Assembly: GCA_017443145.1 (NCBI GenBank)
Contig: JAFSPA010000007.1
Location: 62,001 to 126,000 of the forward strand
Direction of reading: 5' to 3'
Length of the DNA: 64,000 bases
Origin: Paludibacteraceae bacterium
GTDB taxonomy: Bacteria > Bacteroidota > Bacteroidia > Bacteroidales > Paludibacteraceae
In this document: one piece after another, positions 34,790-42,078 of the stretch
Layout: each line of letters begins with the position of its first letter
Position numbering within the stretch: position 1 is the stretch's first letter
Translations under genes and position numbers: made by a program
The notes under the pieces: model-generated
The model's input: only the letters and a program-made list of their open reading frames with translations
Told to the model about the DNA's origin: nothing
Databases searched by the model: none

Positions 34790-35125
34790 CTATTCTCCAT
34801 CAAAATGTTTACAATAAGTAGTAGCATCGACGACCTTGCCGTTTTGCACGTCGCAGATGATCTCTGCCGGAAGTAGTCCGTCGTCATAGGGCTCTTCTCA
34901 ATAGGGAGTTTCGTCATTGTTGGTATTGAGCCAGCCGTGTATAATAGCCTTGTTCTCGTACTCGGTCACCGTCTCCGGGACAAAGGTACCATCACCCTTA
35001 TCGTGAATGGCAGCAGCCAACTCCCAGGGCGTGCCCTGTACCGGTACACCACAGATAGTCTTACCATTTCGTTGACAGCAACAAAATGATAAAATCACCA
35101 ATAATAACAATACACTTTTCTTCAT
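34790..35125 (-). pseudogene. Small lipoprotein gene broken by an in-frame TGA
   Basis: The ORF starts MKKSVLLLLVILSFCCCQ (lipoprotein signal, Cys-rich box) and stops at TGA (34900-34898) after 75 residues ending NTNNDETPY. The same frame then stays open for 35 more codons (EEPYDDGLLPAEIICDVQNG ... YCKHFDGE) up to a TAG 3 bp before the methyltransferase start. This fits an original ~110-residue lipoprotein cut by one mutation (or a sequencing error). TGA is used as a normal stop elsewhere in the window, so recoding is unlikely. Its promoter is at 35335-35366. Confidence 0.6.
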
Positions 35126-35165
35126 CCTATGCGCTATATTTTTGCCCTAATTAATTGAGCCATTA

Positions 35166-35197
35166 TTTGCACAGTTCAAAAAAAAGCAGTACCTTTG
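35166..35197 (+). promoter_or_regulatory. Bacteroidota-type promoter with no gene downstream
   Basis: TTTG (35166-35169), 20 bp, TACCTTTG (35190-35197). It points right, into a stretch without a plus-strand gene that ends with a terminator at 35258-35282. Confidence 0.75.
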
Positions 35198-35200
35198 CAG

Positions 35201-35282
35201 CCGCAAAGGTTTTTTGCTGTTTTAAGAAGATGCGGAAAGCCTTATAAAACAAAAATAGAGCCACTAAAAGGCTCAATTTTTT
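35201..35282 (+). ncRNA. Candidate small antisense RNA, about 82 nt
   Basis: Starts just after the promoter at 35166-35197 and ends at the intrinsic terminator GAGCC-actaaaa-GGCTC plus T-run (35258-35282). Possible stems are CCGCA/TGCGG (35201/35231) and GTTTTA/TAAAAC (35219/35245), which cross and could form a pseudoknot or alternate. It is fully antisense to the predicted leader of the lipoprotein/restriction-modification transcript started at 35335-35366. Confidence 0.6.
35258..35282 (+). terminator. Intrinsic terminator, works in both directions on paper
   Basis: Stem GAGCC/GGCTC, loop of seven, six T on the plus strand; the reverse strand also has a T-rich run after the stem, so it may act as an attenuator of the opposite transcript. 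Confidence 0.75.
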
Positions 35283-35334
35283 AATAAATTCGTCAGTAAG
35301 TGACGGTTGAGGTATCAAAATACCTTTGACGCGG

Positions 35335-35366
35335 CAAAGGTACAACATTTTTTTGATATCTGCAAA
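35335..35366 (-). promoter_or_regulatory. Bacteroidota-type promoter of the lipoprotein/restriction-modification operon
   Basis: Reverse strand: TTTG (35366-35363), 20 bp, TACCTTTG (35342-35335). The TTTG is the end of the T-run of the terminator at 35367-35400. Leader of about 200 nt to 35125. Confidence 0.8.
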
Positions 35367-35400
35367 AAAAGTGCAGAAATACTCAAATTCCTGCACTTTT
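35367..35400 (-). terminator. Rho-independent terminator of the LRR gene
   Basis: Stem AAAAGTGCAG/CTGCACTTTT, 14-base loop, then a T-run that contains the next -33 box. Confidence 0.8.
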
Positions 35401-35416
35401 CTATAACTATTAGCCG

Positions 35417-36538
35417 TTATTTCACTTCTTGTCCTGTGACGGTGAAGGTTTTTCCGTCGCGGAGGATGAGAAGTTGACCATCCTTGATGAATTTTTGATT
35501 GATTACTGGTGATTCTTGATTTGCAACTTGTTGGATAGCCGTCGAACCTATCGGCAGGATATTGTCGCCGAAGTCTTTCCACTGATCAGCAGCTTTATAA
35601 GCGGCAACTGCATCGGGTAGGACAAAGAGTTTTGCTTTAGTTTTGTCAACATCACGAAATACACTTACACCACATGAAGGCGGATTGGGCGCATAGCAAG
35701 TAATGGTAGTCAAATTTGAGTTAGAGAATGCATGTTCTCCGATTCCAGCAACTGTGGATGGGATAGTAACCGAAGTCAACTTGTCGCAGATGTCGAAAGA
35801 CCACTTACCGATATACACTACACCATCAGCTATGACAGCAGAAGTTGGATCCCAATAATACCATGGTGCCTCATTGCTGTCATAGTCGGTCATTGCTCCT
35901 ATACCGCTAATTGTAAGCACGCCATCCTTAACCTGCCAGACAAGATTTGTGCCACATGTTCCCGGATTAAAAGGTTTAATTTTATCACCATATGCAGACC
36001 AGTTTTCCGCACTTCTGTAGTTCATGATTAATGAATACGGAACATAAATAATAAGATTATCGTTGGTCGTACTAAAGGGGGTTTCTCCACAGGTTGGAAC
36101 ATTTAGCGTTCTCAAACAGGCAACAGAATCTAATTTAGAACAGCCAGTGAAAGCATTTTTTCCGATAGTACTGACATTTGCAGGAATAGTTACAGCCTTT
36201 AAATCAGTGTTATACGAAAACGCTAATTCCTTAATCGTTGTTACACTTTTACCTAACACTACCGATTCCGCGTAGGTGCCTTGAAAAGCACGCTTACCAA
36301 TTTTAAAGATATTATCCGCTACCACGATTTTTTTGATTTGATCATTGTAGGAATACCATGGCGAAAATGAGCCACTTTCATAATCTGGTATATCACCTTC
36401 CGGAGATTCGTATGGACTAACGGTCAAAACGCCGTTACTTAGAGTCCATTGAATTGTTCCACTAGTGCCACTTTGAGCAAAGATTGTTCCTACGCTTGCG
36501 GCAAGCGCAAAGAAAAGAGTTAGAAGTTTTGTCTTCAT
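35417..36538 (-). CDS. BspA-like leucine-rich repeat protein with T9SS tail
   Basis: 373 residues with signal peptide MKTKLLTLFFALAASVGTIFA. It has LRR_5/BspA repeats (IGKRAFQGTYAESVVLG, STIGKNAFTGCSKLDSV, AGIGEHAFSNSNLTTI) and two WTLSNGVLTVS/WQVKDGVLTIS units. The end FIKDGQLLILRDGKTFTVTG is the T9SS-type tail, reached through residues coded by a 7-bp-period repeat. A paralog is at 21862-23034. Its leader (promoter 36749-36780) is about 200 nt and carries a run of nine G on the coding strand. Confidence 0.88.
   Translation of the reverse strand: MKTKLLTLFFALAASVGTIFAQSGTSGTIQWTLSNGVLTVSPYESPEGDIPDYESGSFSPWYSYNDQIKKIVVADNIFKIGKRAFQGTYAESVVLGKSVTTIKELAFSYNTDLKAVTIPANVSTIGKNAFTGCSKLDSVACLRTLNVPTCGETPFSTTNDNLIIYVPYSLIMNYRSAENWSAYGDKIKPFNPGTCGTNLVWQVKDGVLTISGIGAMTDYDSNEAPWYYWDPTSAVIADGVVYIGKWSFDICDKLTSVTIPSTVAGIGEHAFSNSNLTTITCYAPNPPSCGVSVFRDVDKTKAKLFVLPDAVAAYKAADQWKDFGDNILPIGSTAIQQVANQESPVINQKFIKDGQLLILRDGKTFTVTGQEVK
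35496..35526. repeat. 7-bp-period tandem repeat inside a coding region
   Basis: TGATTGA, TTACTGG, TGATTCT, TGATTTG. Codes for ANQESPVINQK just before the T9SS tail. Confidence 0.7.
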
Positions 36539-36748
36539 AAGAATTCGAATTTAGTTAATAATAATGTTTGTTTATTACGAACAAAACAAAGCGACAGACA
36601 CACAGTGTCCGCCGCCTGTCAGTCGGTTATTGTTCTATATTTATTATTTGAGATTTGCGAATCCCCCCCCCTATAGATTTGAGGCATAATTCGCCGAATA
36701 TCTGCAAGTTGTATCAACATTACTTGAGCGTTTTTCTCTTTCCGGCTG

Positions 36749-36780
36749 CAAAAGTACAACATTTTTTGCATACGTGCAAA
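36749..36780 (-). promoter_or_regulatory. Bacteroidota-type promoter of the LRR gene
   Basis: Reverse strand: TTTG (36780-36777), 20 bp, TACTTTTG (36756-36749). The -33 region is TTTGCACGTATGCAAA, a near-palindrome like those at 23101 and 27757. Confidence 0.75.
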
Positions 36781-36806
36781 TATTTTAGGAAAAAATGTGC
36801 AAATAA

Positions 36807-36838
36807 TTTGTGTATGTCGCGAAAAAGCTGTACTTTTG
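36807..36838 (+). promoter_or_regulatory. Bacteroidota-type promoter of the SpmA/SpmB-like gene
   Basis: TTTG (36807-36810), 20 bp, TACTTTTG (36831-36838). The ATG at 36862 gives a leader of about 19 nt and rules out starts further upstream. Confidence 0.85.
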
Positions 36839-36861
36839 CAAGCGAAAACAATCGGGCGAAT

Positions 36862-38094
36862 ATGATTTTGAATTATATATGGATAGGTTTGATACTGATT
36901 GCAGTGGTGGTCGGTATTGTGCAGTTTGCCGTGTTTGGGCAGAGTGAGGTGTTTACGGAGATATTGAATTCGACGTTTAGTTCGGCGAAGTCTGGTTTTG
37001 AGATAAGTCTGGGATTGACGGGTGTGTTGGCGCTGTGGATGGGCATCATGAAGATAGGTGAGCGCGGGGGTGTGATCAATCAGTTCTCGCGGGTGGTGAG
37101 TCCGTTCTTCACACGTATCTTTCCGGAACTACCGAAGGGTCATCCTGCTTTCGGGTCGATGTTGATGAACCTGTCGGCGACGATGCTCGGTATCGACAAT
37201 GCCGCGACGCCGTTAGGACTGCAAGCGATGCAGGAGTTGCAGGAATCGAACAAAGACAAGACGAAAGCGTCGAACTCGATGATTATGTTCCTCGTTTTGG
37301 TGACAAGCGGTCTGACGCTGGTGCCTGTGTCGATAATGACGTACCGTGCGCAGTTAGGTGCAGCTAATCCGGCGGATGTGTTCCTGCCGATACTGTTGGC
37401 GACGTACTTTGCGGCGATGGCGGGTTTGATATCGGTGGCGATTGCGCAACGAATACGACTATGGGACCCGGTGATATTGGGTACGTTAGGCGGATTGACG
37501 GCTTTTGTGGGGTTGGTTATATGGGGTGCGCTGAGTCTGCCGCAAGAGACAGTAAGTAAGTGGTCGGCGATACTGGCGGCGGTGCTGCTGCTTGGTGTGA
37601 TTGTGTGGTTTGTGATAGCGGGGATGGTGAAGAAAGTGAATGTGTATGACGCATTTATAGAAGGCGCGAAAGATGGATTCAAGACGGCGGTGGGGATAAT
37701 ACCTTACCTGATAGCGATACTCGTAGCAGTGGGGATGTTCCGCGCAAGTGGTGCGATGGACCTGCTGGTACAGGGGTTAGGCTGGCTATTTGCGTTGTGC
37801 GGGTTGAATACGGATTTTGTGCCGGCATTACCGACGGCGTTGATGCGTCCGCTGAGTGGTAGCGGTGCGCGCGGACTGATGGTGGATGCGATGATGCAGT
37901 ACGGAGCGGACTCGTTTGTAGGGCGGTTAGTGAGCATCGTGCAAGGGTCAACGGATACGACGTTTTATATATTAGCGGTGTATTTCGGGAGTGTGAATAT
38001 ACGGGATACGCGGTACGCGGTGGTCTGCGGGCTGATCGCCGATTTCTTCGGGATAGTGGCGGCGATACTGTTAGGATACATATTTTTCCACTAA
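36862..38094 (+). CDS. Fused SpmA/SpmB-like membrane protein (nucleoside recognition domains)
   Basis: 410 residues, highly hydrophobic, with about ten membrane segments. The N-terminal half (SGFEISLGLTGVLALWMGIMKIGE ... NLSATMLGIDNAATPLG) matches SpmA and the C-terminal half (GFKTAVGIIPYLIAILVAVGMFR ... GSTDTTFYILAVYFG) matches SpmB, which are separate proteins in Bacillus. Both carry nucleoside-recognition (Gate) domains. In non-sporing Bacteroidota the role is unknown; transport is likely. The 3' end overlaps pcrA by 4 bp. Confidence 0.88.
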   Translation: MILNYIWIGLILIAVVVGIVQFAVFGQSEVFTEILNSTFSSAKSGFEISLGLTGVLALWMGIMKIGERGGVINQFSRVVSPFFTRIFPELPKGHPAFGSMLMNLSATMLGIDNAATPLGLQAMQELQESNKDKTKASNSMIMFLVLVTSGLTLVPVSIMTYRAQLGAANPADVFLPILLATYFAAMAGLISVAIAQRIRLWDPVILGTLGGLTAFVGLVIWGALSLPQETVSKWSAILAAVLLLGVIVWFVIAGMVKKVNVYDAFIEGAKDGFKTAVGIIPYLIAILVAVGMFRASGAMDLLVQGLGWLFALCGLNTDFVPALPTALMRPLSGSGARGLMVDAMMQYGADSFVGRLVSIVQGSTDTTFYILAVYFGSVNIRDTRYAVVCGLIADFFGIVAAILLGYIFFH

Positions 38095-40409
38095 AAGAGT
38101 TTTTCGAGTTTGGCATAGGTCAGGAGGAGAGTCTTCTGGCCTTTTTCGTCGAAGTTGATGTCGATTTTGTCGTTGCCGGTGGCCTCGTCGCGATAGACGC
38201 GGAGGATGGTACCGGTACCGAAGACGCGGTGGGAGACTTTATCGCCCGACTGATAGTCGGAGGCGATATTTGTGATTTGTGATTTGGCGCGAGTAAACCC
38301 CTCGGCGACGGAAGCCCCTTCCGGCGGAAGCCGGTTTCCCCGATAAGCGGGGACACCTCCGCGCCCCATGCGCGGAACCACTGTCGCTACGGAGTTTACA
38401 TCGAGCGGTACTTGCGGTGCAGAAAAGCGAGAAGGGGTGACGGGAGAACCCGGTTGGTTGAGTTGGAGGTATTGTCTATCGATGTCTTTGAGGAATCGGG
38501 AGTGGGAGGTGAAGTTGAGTGAGCCGTTGGTGAAGCGTGAGCGGGCGAAGGAGAGGGTGCAGTACTTCATGGCTCGCGTGATGGCGACATAGAGGAGTCG
38601 GCGCTCTTCTTCTATTTCAGCGGGCGATTGGCAGAACTGAGAGGGGAAGAGTTGCTCTTCGAGTCCGACTATATGTACCGATGCGAACTCGAGTCCTTTG
38701 GCGGCGTGGACGGTCATGAGTGTGACGCGGGCGGTGTGGTCCTGGATATTCTCGTCCTGGTCGGTGAGTAAGCTGACCTCGGCGAGGAAGTCCTGAATAG
38801 GAGTGAAAGAGATGCCCTCTTCGATACGTTGTTGTACAAACTCATGGATACCGGCGAGTAGTTCGTCGAGGTTCTGCTTGCGGTCGATACCTTCGGGTGT
38901 GCGGTCGAGTGCGGCGGTGGTGAGGATACCTGCCTGTCTCATGACGGTCTCGGCGAATTCGTAGGCGTCCTTGGTGTCGATGATATCGATGAAGTGGCTC
39001 ATCATAGACGCGAAGTCGGCGAGTCTTTTGGCAGTAGAGGCAGAGAAGCCTGCGTCGATGGGGTTTTGTACGACATCGAGCATAGCGAGGTTATGGGCAG
39101 CTGCGTACTCGGATACCTTACGGAGAGTAGTGTCTCCTATGCCTCTTGCGGGGTAGTTGATGATACGGACGAGTGCCTCATTGTCCTTGGGGTTAGCGGC
39201 AAGGCGGAAATAGCTGATGGCGTCCTTGATTTCCTTGCGCTGATAGAAGGAAGTGCCGCCGTAGATGCGGTACGGTATATTGAGTCGTCGCAGCTCGTTC
39301 TCGAGGACACGTGACTGGGCATTGGTGCGATAGAGGACAGCGATATCGTCGTAAGTGAGTGTGAGGTCTCGGGCTTTCTCCTCGCGGATGAGTGTGGCTA
39401 TCCCGGAAGCCTCGTCGCGGTCGGACATGTAACTATAGACGGCTATTCGGTTGCCGACCTCTTTCTCGGAGAAGACATTCTTGTAAATCTGGTTCTGATT
39501 ATGGTGTATGAGCGAGTTGGCGGCATTGACGATTGTCTGTGTGGAGCGGTAGTTGCGCTCAAGTTTGAAGAGTTGTGCGTTGGGATAGCCCTGCTGGAAA
39601 GTGAGGATATTACGTATATCCGCTCCGCGGAAGGAGTAGATAGACTGCGCATCGTCTCCGACGACGCAGACGTTATTCTGTGGTTCGGCGAGTTGTTTGA
39701 CGATGAGGTACTGTGCGTAGTTGGTGTCCTGATACTCGTCGACGAGGACGTATTGGAAGATATCCTGGTAGTAATGGAGGATACCCGGGTCCTGATGGAA
39801 GAGGAGGCAGATATTCATCAGCAGGTCGTCGAAGTCCATGGCGTTGGCGGCCTTGAGTCTGAGCTGGTAGAGCTTATAGACGTCGGCCATGTTGTACATA
39901 CGGTCGTATCGGTTCTGTTTATCGATATCGGCGCGTAGAGCATAGGCTTCGTAGTCGATGAGTGCGTTTTTGGCGGCAGAGATTTTGGAGAGGACGACGG
40001 AAGGTTTGTATATTTTGTCGTCGAGTTGTTTCTCCTTGCATATGGACTTGATGAGGGATTTGGAATCGGCCGTGTCGTAGATGGAGAAATGTCGTGAGAA
40101 GCCGAGGTTCTCCGCCTCGTTCCGCAGGATACGTGCGCAGATGGAGTGGAAAGTGCCCATCCACAAGTAGCGTGCGTTCTCGGGCCCGACGAGTGCTCCG
40201 ATACGCTCTTTCATCTCTCGCGCGGCTTTGTTGGTGAAGGTAAGCGCGAGGATATTATGCGCCGCAACCCCCTGCTCGAGGAGGTAAGCGATTTTATAGG
40301 TAAGGACACGTGTCTTTCCCGAGCCGGCACCCGCGATGACGAGTTGCGGTCCATCGGCATAGGTGACTGCCTCACGCTGCGATTCGTTGAGAGAGGAGAT
40401 GATATCCAT
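38091..40409 (-). CDS. pcrA: UvrD/PcrA-type DNA helicase with a repeat-derived linker
   Basis: 772 residues. A superfamily 1A 3'-5' helicase: Walker A AGAGSGKTRVLTYK, DEYQDTN motif, ALTFTNKAAREM, VTLMTVHAAKGLE and VAITRAMKYC are all present. It acts in repair and in clearing replication blocks. The linker before the C-terminal ~55-residue domain (DYQSGDKVSHRVFGTG) is coded by the structured repeat element (38281-38405, residues like NSVATVVPRMGRGG) and a short 7-bp-period repeat. The upstream phosphoesterase gene overlaps its start by 1 bp. Confidence 0.95.
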   Translation of the reverse strand: MDIISSLNESQREAVTYADGPQLVIAGAGSGKTRVLTYKIAYLLEQGVAAHNILALTFTNKAAREMKERIGALVGPENARYLWMGTFHSICARILRNEAENLGFSRHFSIYDTADSKSLIKSICKEKQLDDKIYKPSVVLSKISAAKNALIDYEAYALRADIDKQNRYDRMYNMADVYKLYQLRLKAANAMDFDDLLMNICLLFHQDPGILHYYQDIFQYVLVDEYQDTNYAQYLIVKQLAEPQNNVCVVGDDAQSIYSFRGADIRNILTFQQGYPNAQLFKLERNYRSTQTIVNAANSLIHHNQNQIYKNVFSEKEVGNRIAVYSYMSDRDEASGIATLIREEKARDLTLTYDDIAVLYRTNAQSRVLENELRRLNIPYRIYGGTSFYQRKEIKDAISYFRLAANPKDNEALVRIINYPARGIGDTTLRKVSEYAAAHNLAMLDVVQNPIDAGFSASTAKRLADFASMMSHFIDIIDTKDAYEFAETVMRQAGILTTAALDRTPEGIDRKQNLDELLAGIHEFVQQRIEEGISFTPIQDFLAEVSLLTDQDENIQDHTARVTLMTVHAAKGLEFASVHIVGLEEQLFPSQFCQSPAEIEEERRLLYVAITRAMKYCTLSFARSRFTNGSLNFTSHSRFLKDIDRQYLQLNQPGSPVTPSRFSAPQVPLDVNSVATVVPRMGRGGVPAYRGNRLPPEGASVAEGFTRAKSQITNIASDYQSGDKVSHRVFGTGTILRVYRDEATGNDKIDINFDEKGQKTLLLTYAKLEKLF
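38269..38287. repeat. 7-bp-period tandem repeat inside pcrA
   Basis: ATTTGTG units. Codes for AKSQITN next to the structured repeat element. Confidence 0.7.
38281..38405. repeat. Structured repeat element, copy C, inside pcrA
   Basis: On the reverse strand it runs from GTAAACTCCGTAGCGACA to TCGCCGAGGGGTTTAC, with the same ends as copies A and B, but with three different inner hairpins (GCGCATGGGGCGC, TCCCC/GGGGA, CCGGC/GCCGG). It is read in frame as about 36 codons of the PcrA linker. Confidence 0.75.
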
Positions 40410-41986
40410 TAGTCTATTTGAGAGCCGAGGAAGGTGTAGGTTTTTCCTCCACGGACGATATACATCTGTCCGTTCCGGAAAAATTTGTGATTTGTGATTT
40501 GTGATTTTTGATTTGTGATTTGTGCGACTGTGGAGGGCGCTATGTGTAGGGTGTTGGTATTGTCGGGTACGACGAGGGTTTTGTCCTGACCAACGTAGTT
40601 GAAGAATACGCTCTCACACATGTCTTGGAGCATATCGCGGTACTCTTTGACGAGTGCTTTGACCGCCGAAGTTGCATATGCCGCCATTTCTTCGGACCAG
40701 TGGCAGACGGCGCAGACGGTGTCAATCAGATAGGCGTCGAAGCCAGCCATACAAGCGTCCACGTTGTCTTGCGGCGAGCGGGTGTGTTCGTCACCACGTG
40801 AGAGCTCGTTGACGAGTGTGGTCATGGAGGCGAGCATGCAGTCACTGATGTCCGCGCGCATCTGATCTTTGGAGGTCGGGAGGTTCAGTGCATTCTTGCC
40901 AAACATGGTTATGAAAGCCTTGTAGGCCTTGTTATTCTCGAGATCACCTATCTTGGGATAGGCAGTATCGACGATGCGGTTGATGATGCCCTTGGCGGTG
41001 TTCTCGTTACGTGTGAGCTCGAGCGTGTGGTAGGTGTCGATGAGCTGAGTGGTGATATCCATAGTGCCGTCGTTAGCGAGAGTGACCCAGCGTATCGGTG
41101 ACGGGTAAGACGAGAGTGAGCCTGTGCCGACATCGTAAAGCTGTGTGCCGTCGTTGAGGGTGTGCTTGATGCTGGTCATGTGGTAGTGACCGGTGAAGAC
41201 GACCTCAACGCCTGCTGCGAGCAAGCGACTCTGGAGGGCAGCTAACTCGGGATAGCCGTCGGTGGTGTTGGCGATATAATTAGGGGTCATGTCCTGCTCC
41301 ATATTGAAGTGGTCGGTCATCTGATGGTGAATGAGTGCGACGACCATGCGTCCGGTGCTCTTGGCTTTCTGTAGCTCAGATTCAGCCCACTGAATAGTCG
41401 GCTCGTAGAGGCCGCCTTCGTTATACTGTACGGAGGGAGTGTTGGGCTTGGCGCTGTTGAGGCACAGGAGAGCGAGGTGGTCGTTGGGATAGAGCATGTA
41501 AGAGAGTCCGTCGGGTTCGGTGCTGACCGCCTGTGAGAGGCCGAAAGGACCGTAGAGGGTCTTGTACTCGTCCTCAGTGATAGAGGGAGTAGCGGTCTTC
41601 TGGTCTCCTGCATAGGTATAAGCGTTCTTATTAGCTATATCGTTATTGCCGGGGATGACGACGGGCTGGATGCCGAGGCTTTGGAGCTCTTGGAGCTTGG
41701 AAACTATATGCTCGTGACTGGCTTTCTCACCGTCGTTGGACATATCTCCGACAAGGAAGAGCAGGTTGGGTTGTTGCTGCGCGATAATGGTCATGGCGCT
41801 GTCGAAGAGGAATTGGCTGTACTCGATGAGGCGCGAGTTGCCGTTTTTGGCGGACTCGAAGGCTGTACCGTTGTCAAAGAGTGACGTGGCGAGCACGTGG
41901 GGGTCGGCAATGACAGCAATACGTGTTTGAGCCTGAATAGTGAGGGTGAGCGTAAACGCTACGAAAAGAAATAATGCTTTTTTCAT
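40409..41986 (-). CDS. Secreted calcineurin-like metallophosphoesterase with T9SS tail
   Basis: 525 residues. Start at 41986 (MKKALFLFVAFTLTLTIQAQ) gives a signal peptide. The metal-binding motifs of calcineurin-like phosphoesterases are in order: DPH (residue ~28), GDMSND, GNND, HH and GHYH. The C-terminus FFRNGQMYIVRGGKTYTFLG is a T9SS-type tail, preceded by residues coded by a 7-bp-period repeat (QITNQKSQITNHK). Likely an exported phosphatase or nucleotidase; substrate unknown. Its stop overlaps the pcrA start. Confidence 0.88.
   Translation of the reverse strand: MKKALFLFVAFTLTLTIQAQTRIAVIADPHVLATSLFDNGTAFESAKNGNSRLIEYSQFLFDSAMTIIAQQQPNLLFLVGDMSNDGEKASHEHIVSKLQELQSLGIQPVVIPGNNDIANKNAYTYAGDQKTATPSITEDEYKTLYGPFGLSQAVSTEPDGLSYMLYPNDHLALLCLNSAKPNTPSVQYNEGGLYEPTIQWAESELQKAKSTGRMVVALIHHQMTDHFNMEQDMTPNYIANTTDGYPELAALQSRLLAAGVEVVFTGHYHMTSIKHTLNDGTQLYDVGTGSLSSYPSPIRWVTLANDGTMDITTQLIDTYHTLELTRNENTAKGIINRIVDTAYPKIGDLENNKAYKAFITMFGKNALNLPTSKDQMRADISDCMLASMTTLVNELSRGDEHTRSPQDNVDACMAGFDAYLIDTVCAVCHWSEEMAAYATSAVKALVKEYRDMLQDMCESVFFNYVGQDKTLVVPDNTNTLHIAPSTVAQITNQKSQITNHKFFRNGQMYIVRGGKTYTFLGSQID
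40483..40523. repeat. 7-bp-period tandem repeat inside a coding region
   Basis: Five to six ATTTGTG units, the longest such array in the window, at the junction between the phosphoesterase body and its T9SS tail. Confidence 0.85.
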
Positions 41987-42008
41987 ACTTTCCAAAAGTT
42001 TAGCGCCG

Positions 42009-42040
42009 CAAAAGTACACTTTTTTTTTGGTATATACAAA
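42009..42040 (-). promoter_or_regulatory. Bacteroidota-type promoter of the phosphoesterase gene
   Basis: Reverse strand: TTTG (42040-42037), 20 bp, TACTTTTG (42016-42009). It overlaps the divergent kdtA promoter at 42026-42056. Confidence 0.8.
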
Positions 42041-42056
42041 ATTTTTTGTAATTTTG
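42026..42056 (+). promoter_or_regulatory. Bacteroidota-type promoter of kdtA
   Basis: TTTG (42026-42029), 19 bp, TAATTTTG (42049-42056). Shares about 15 bp with the opposite promoter. Confidence 0.8.
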
Positions 42057-42078
42057 CGCGCTAAAATTGTAAAATATA

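Larger units (their letters stand above)
36539..36861. other. Divergent intergenic region
   Basis: No gene. It holds the long leader of the LRR gene, a run of nine C (36663-36671), an imperfect hairpin near 36588-36622, and two back-to-back promoters (36749-36780 minus and 36807-36838 plus). Confidence 0.75.

Noticed and set aside
34790..35125. TGA recoded as an amino acid
   Set aside because: TGA is a normal stop elsewhere (for example in the decarboxylase subunit gene) and no selenocysteine element is seen; a broken gene is simpler.
35163..35582. Minus-strand frame across the LRR gene end, terminator and sRNA region
   Set aside because: It is out of frame with the LRR gene and crosses a terminator and promoter.
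27857..36538. Prophage or integrative element
   Set aside because: No integrase, structural, relaxase or replication genes and no flanking attachment repeats were found, so only an accessory region is called.
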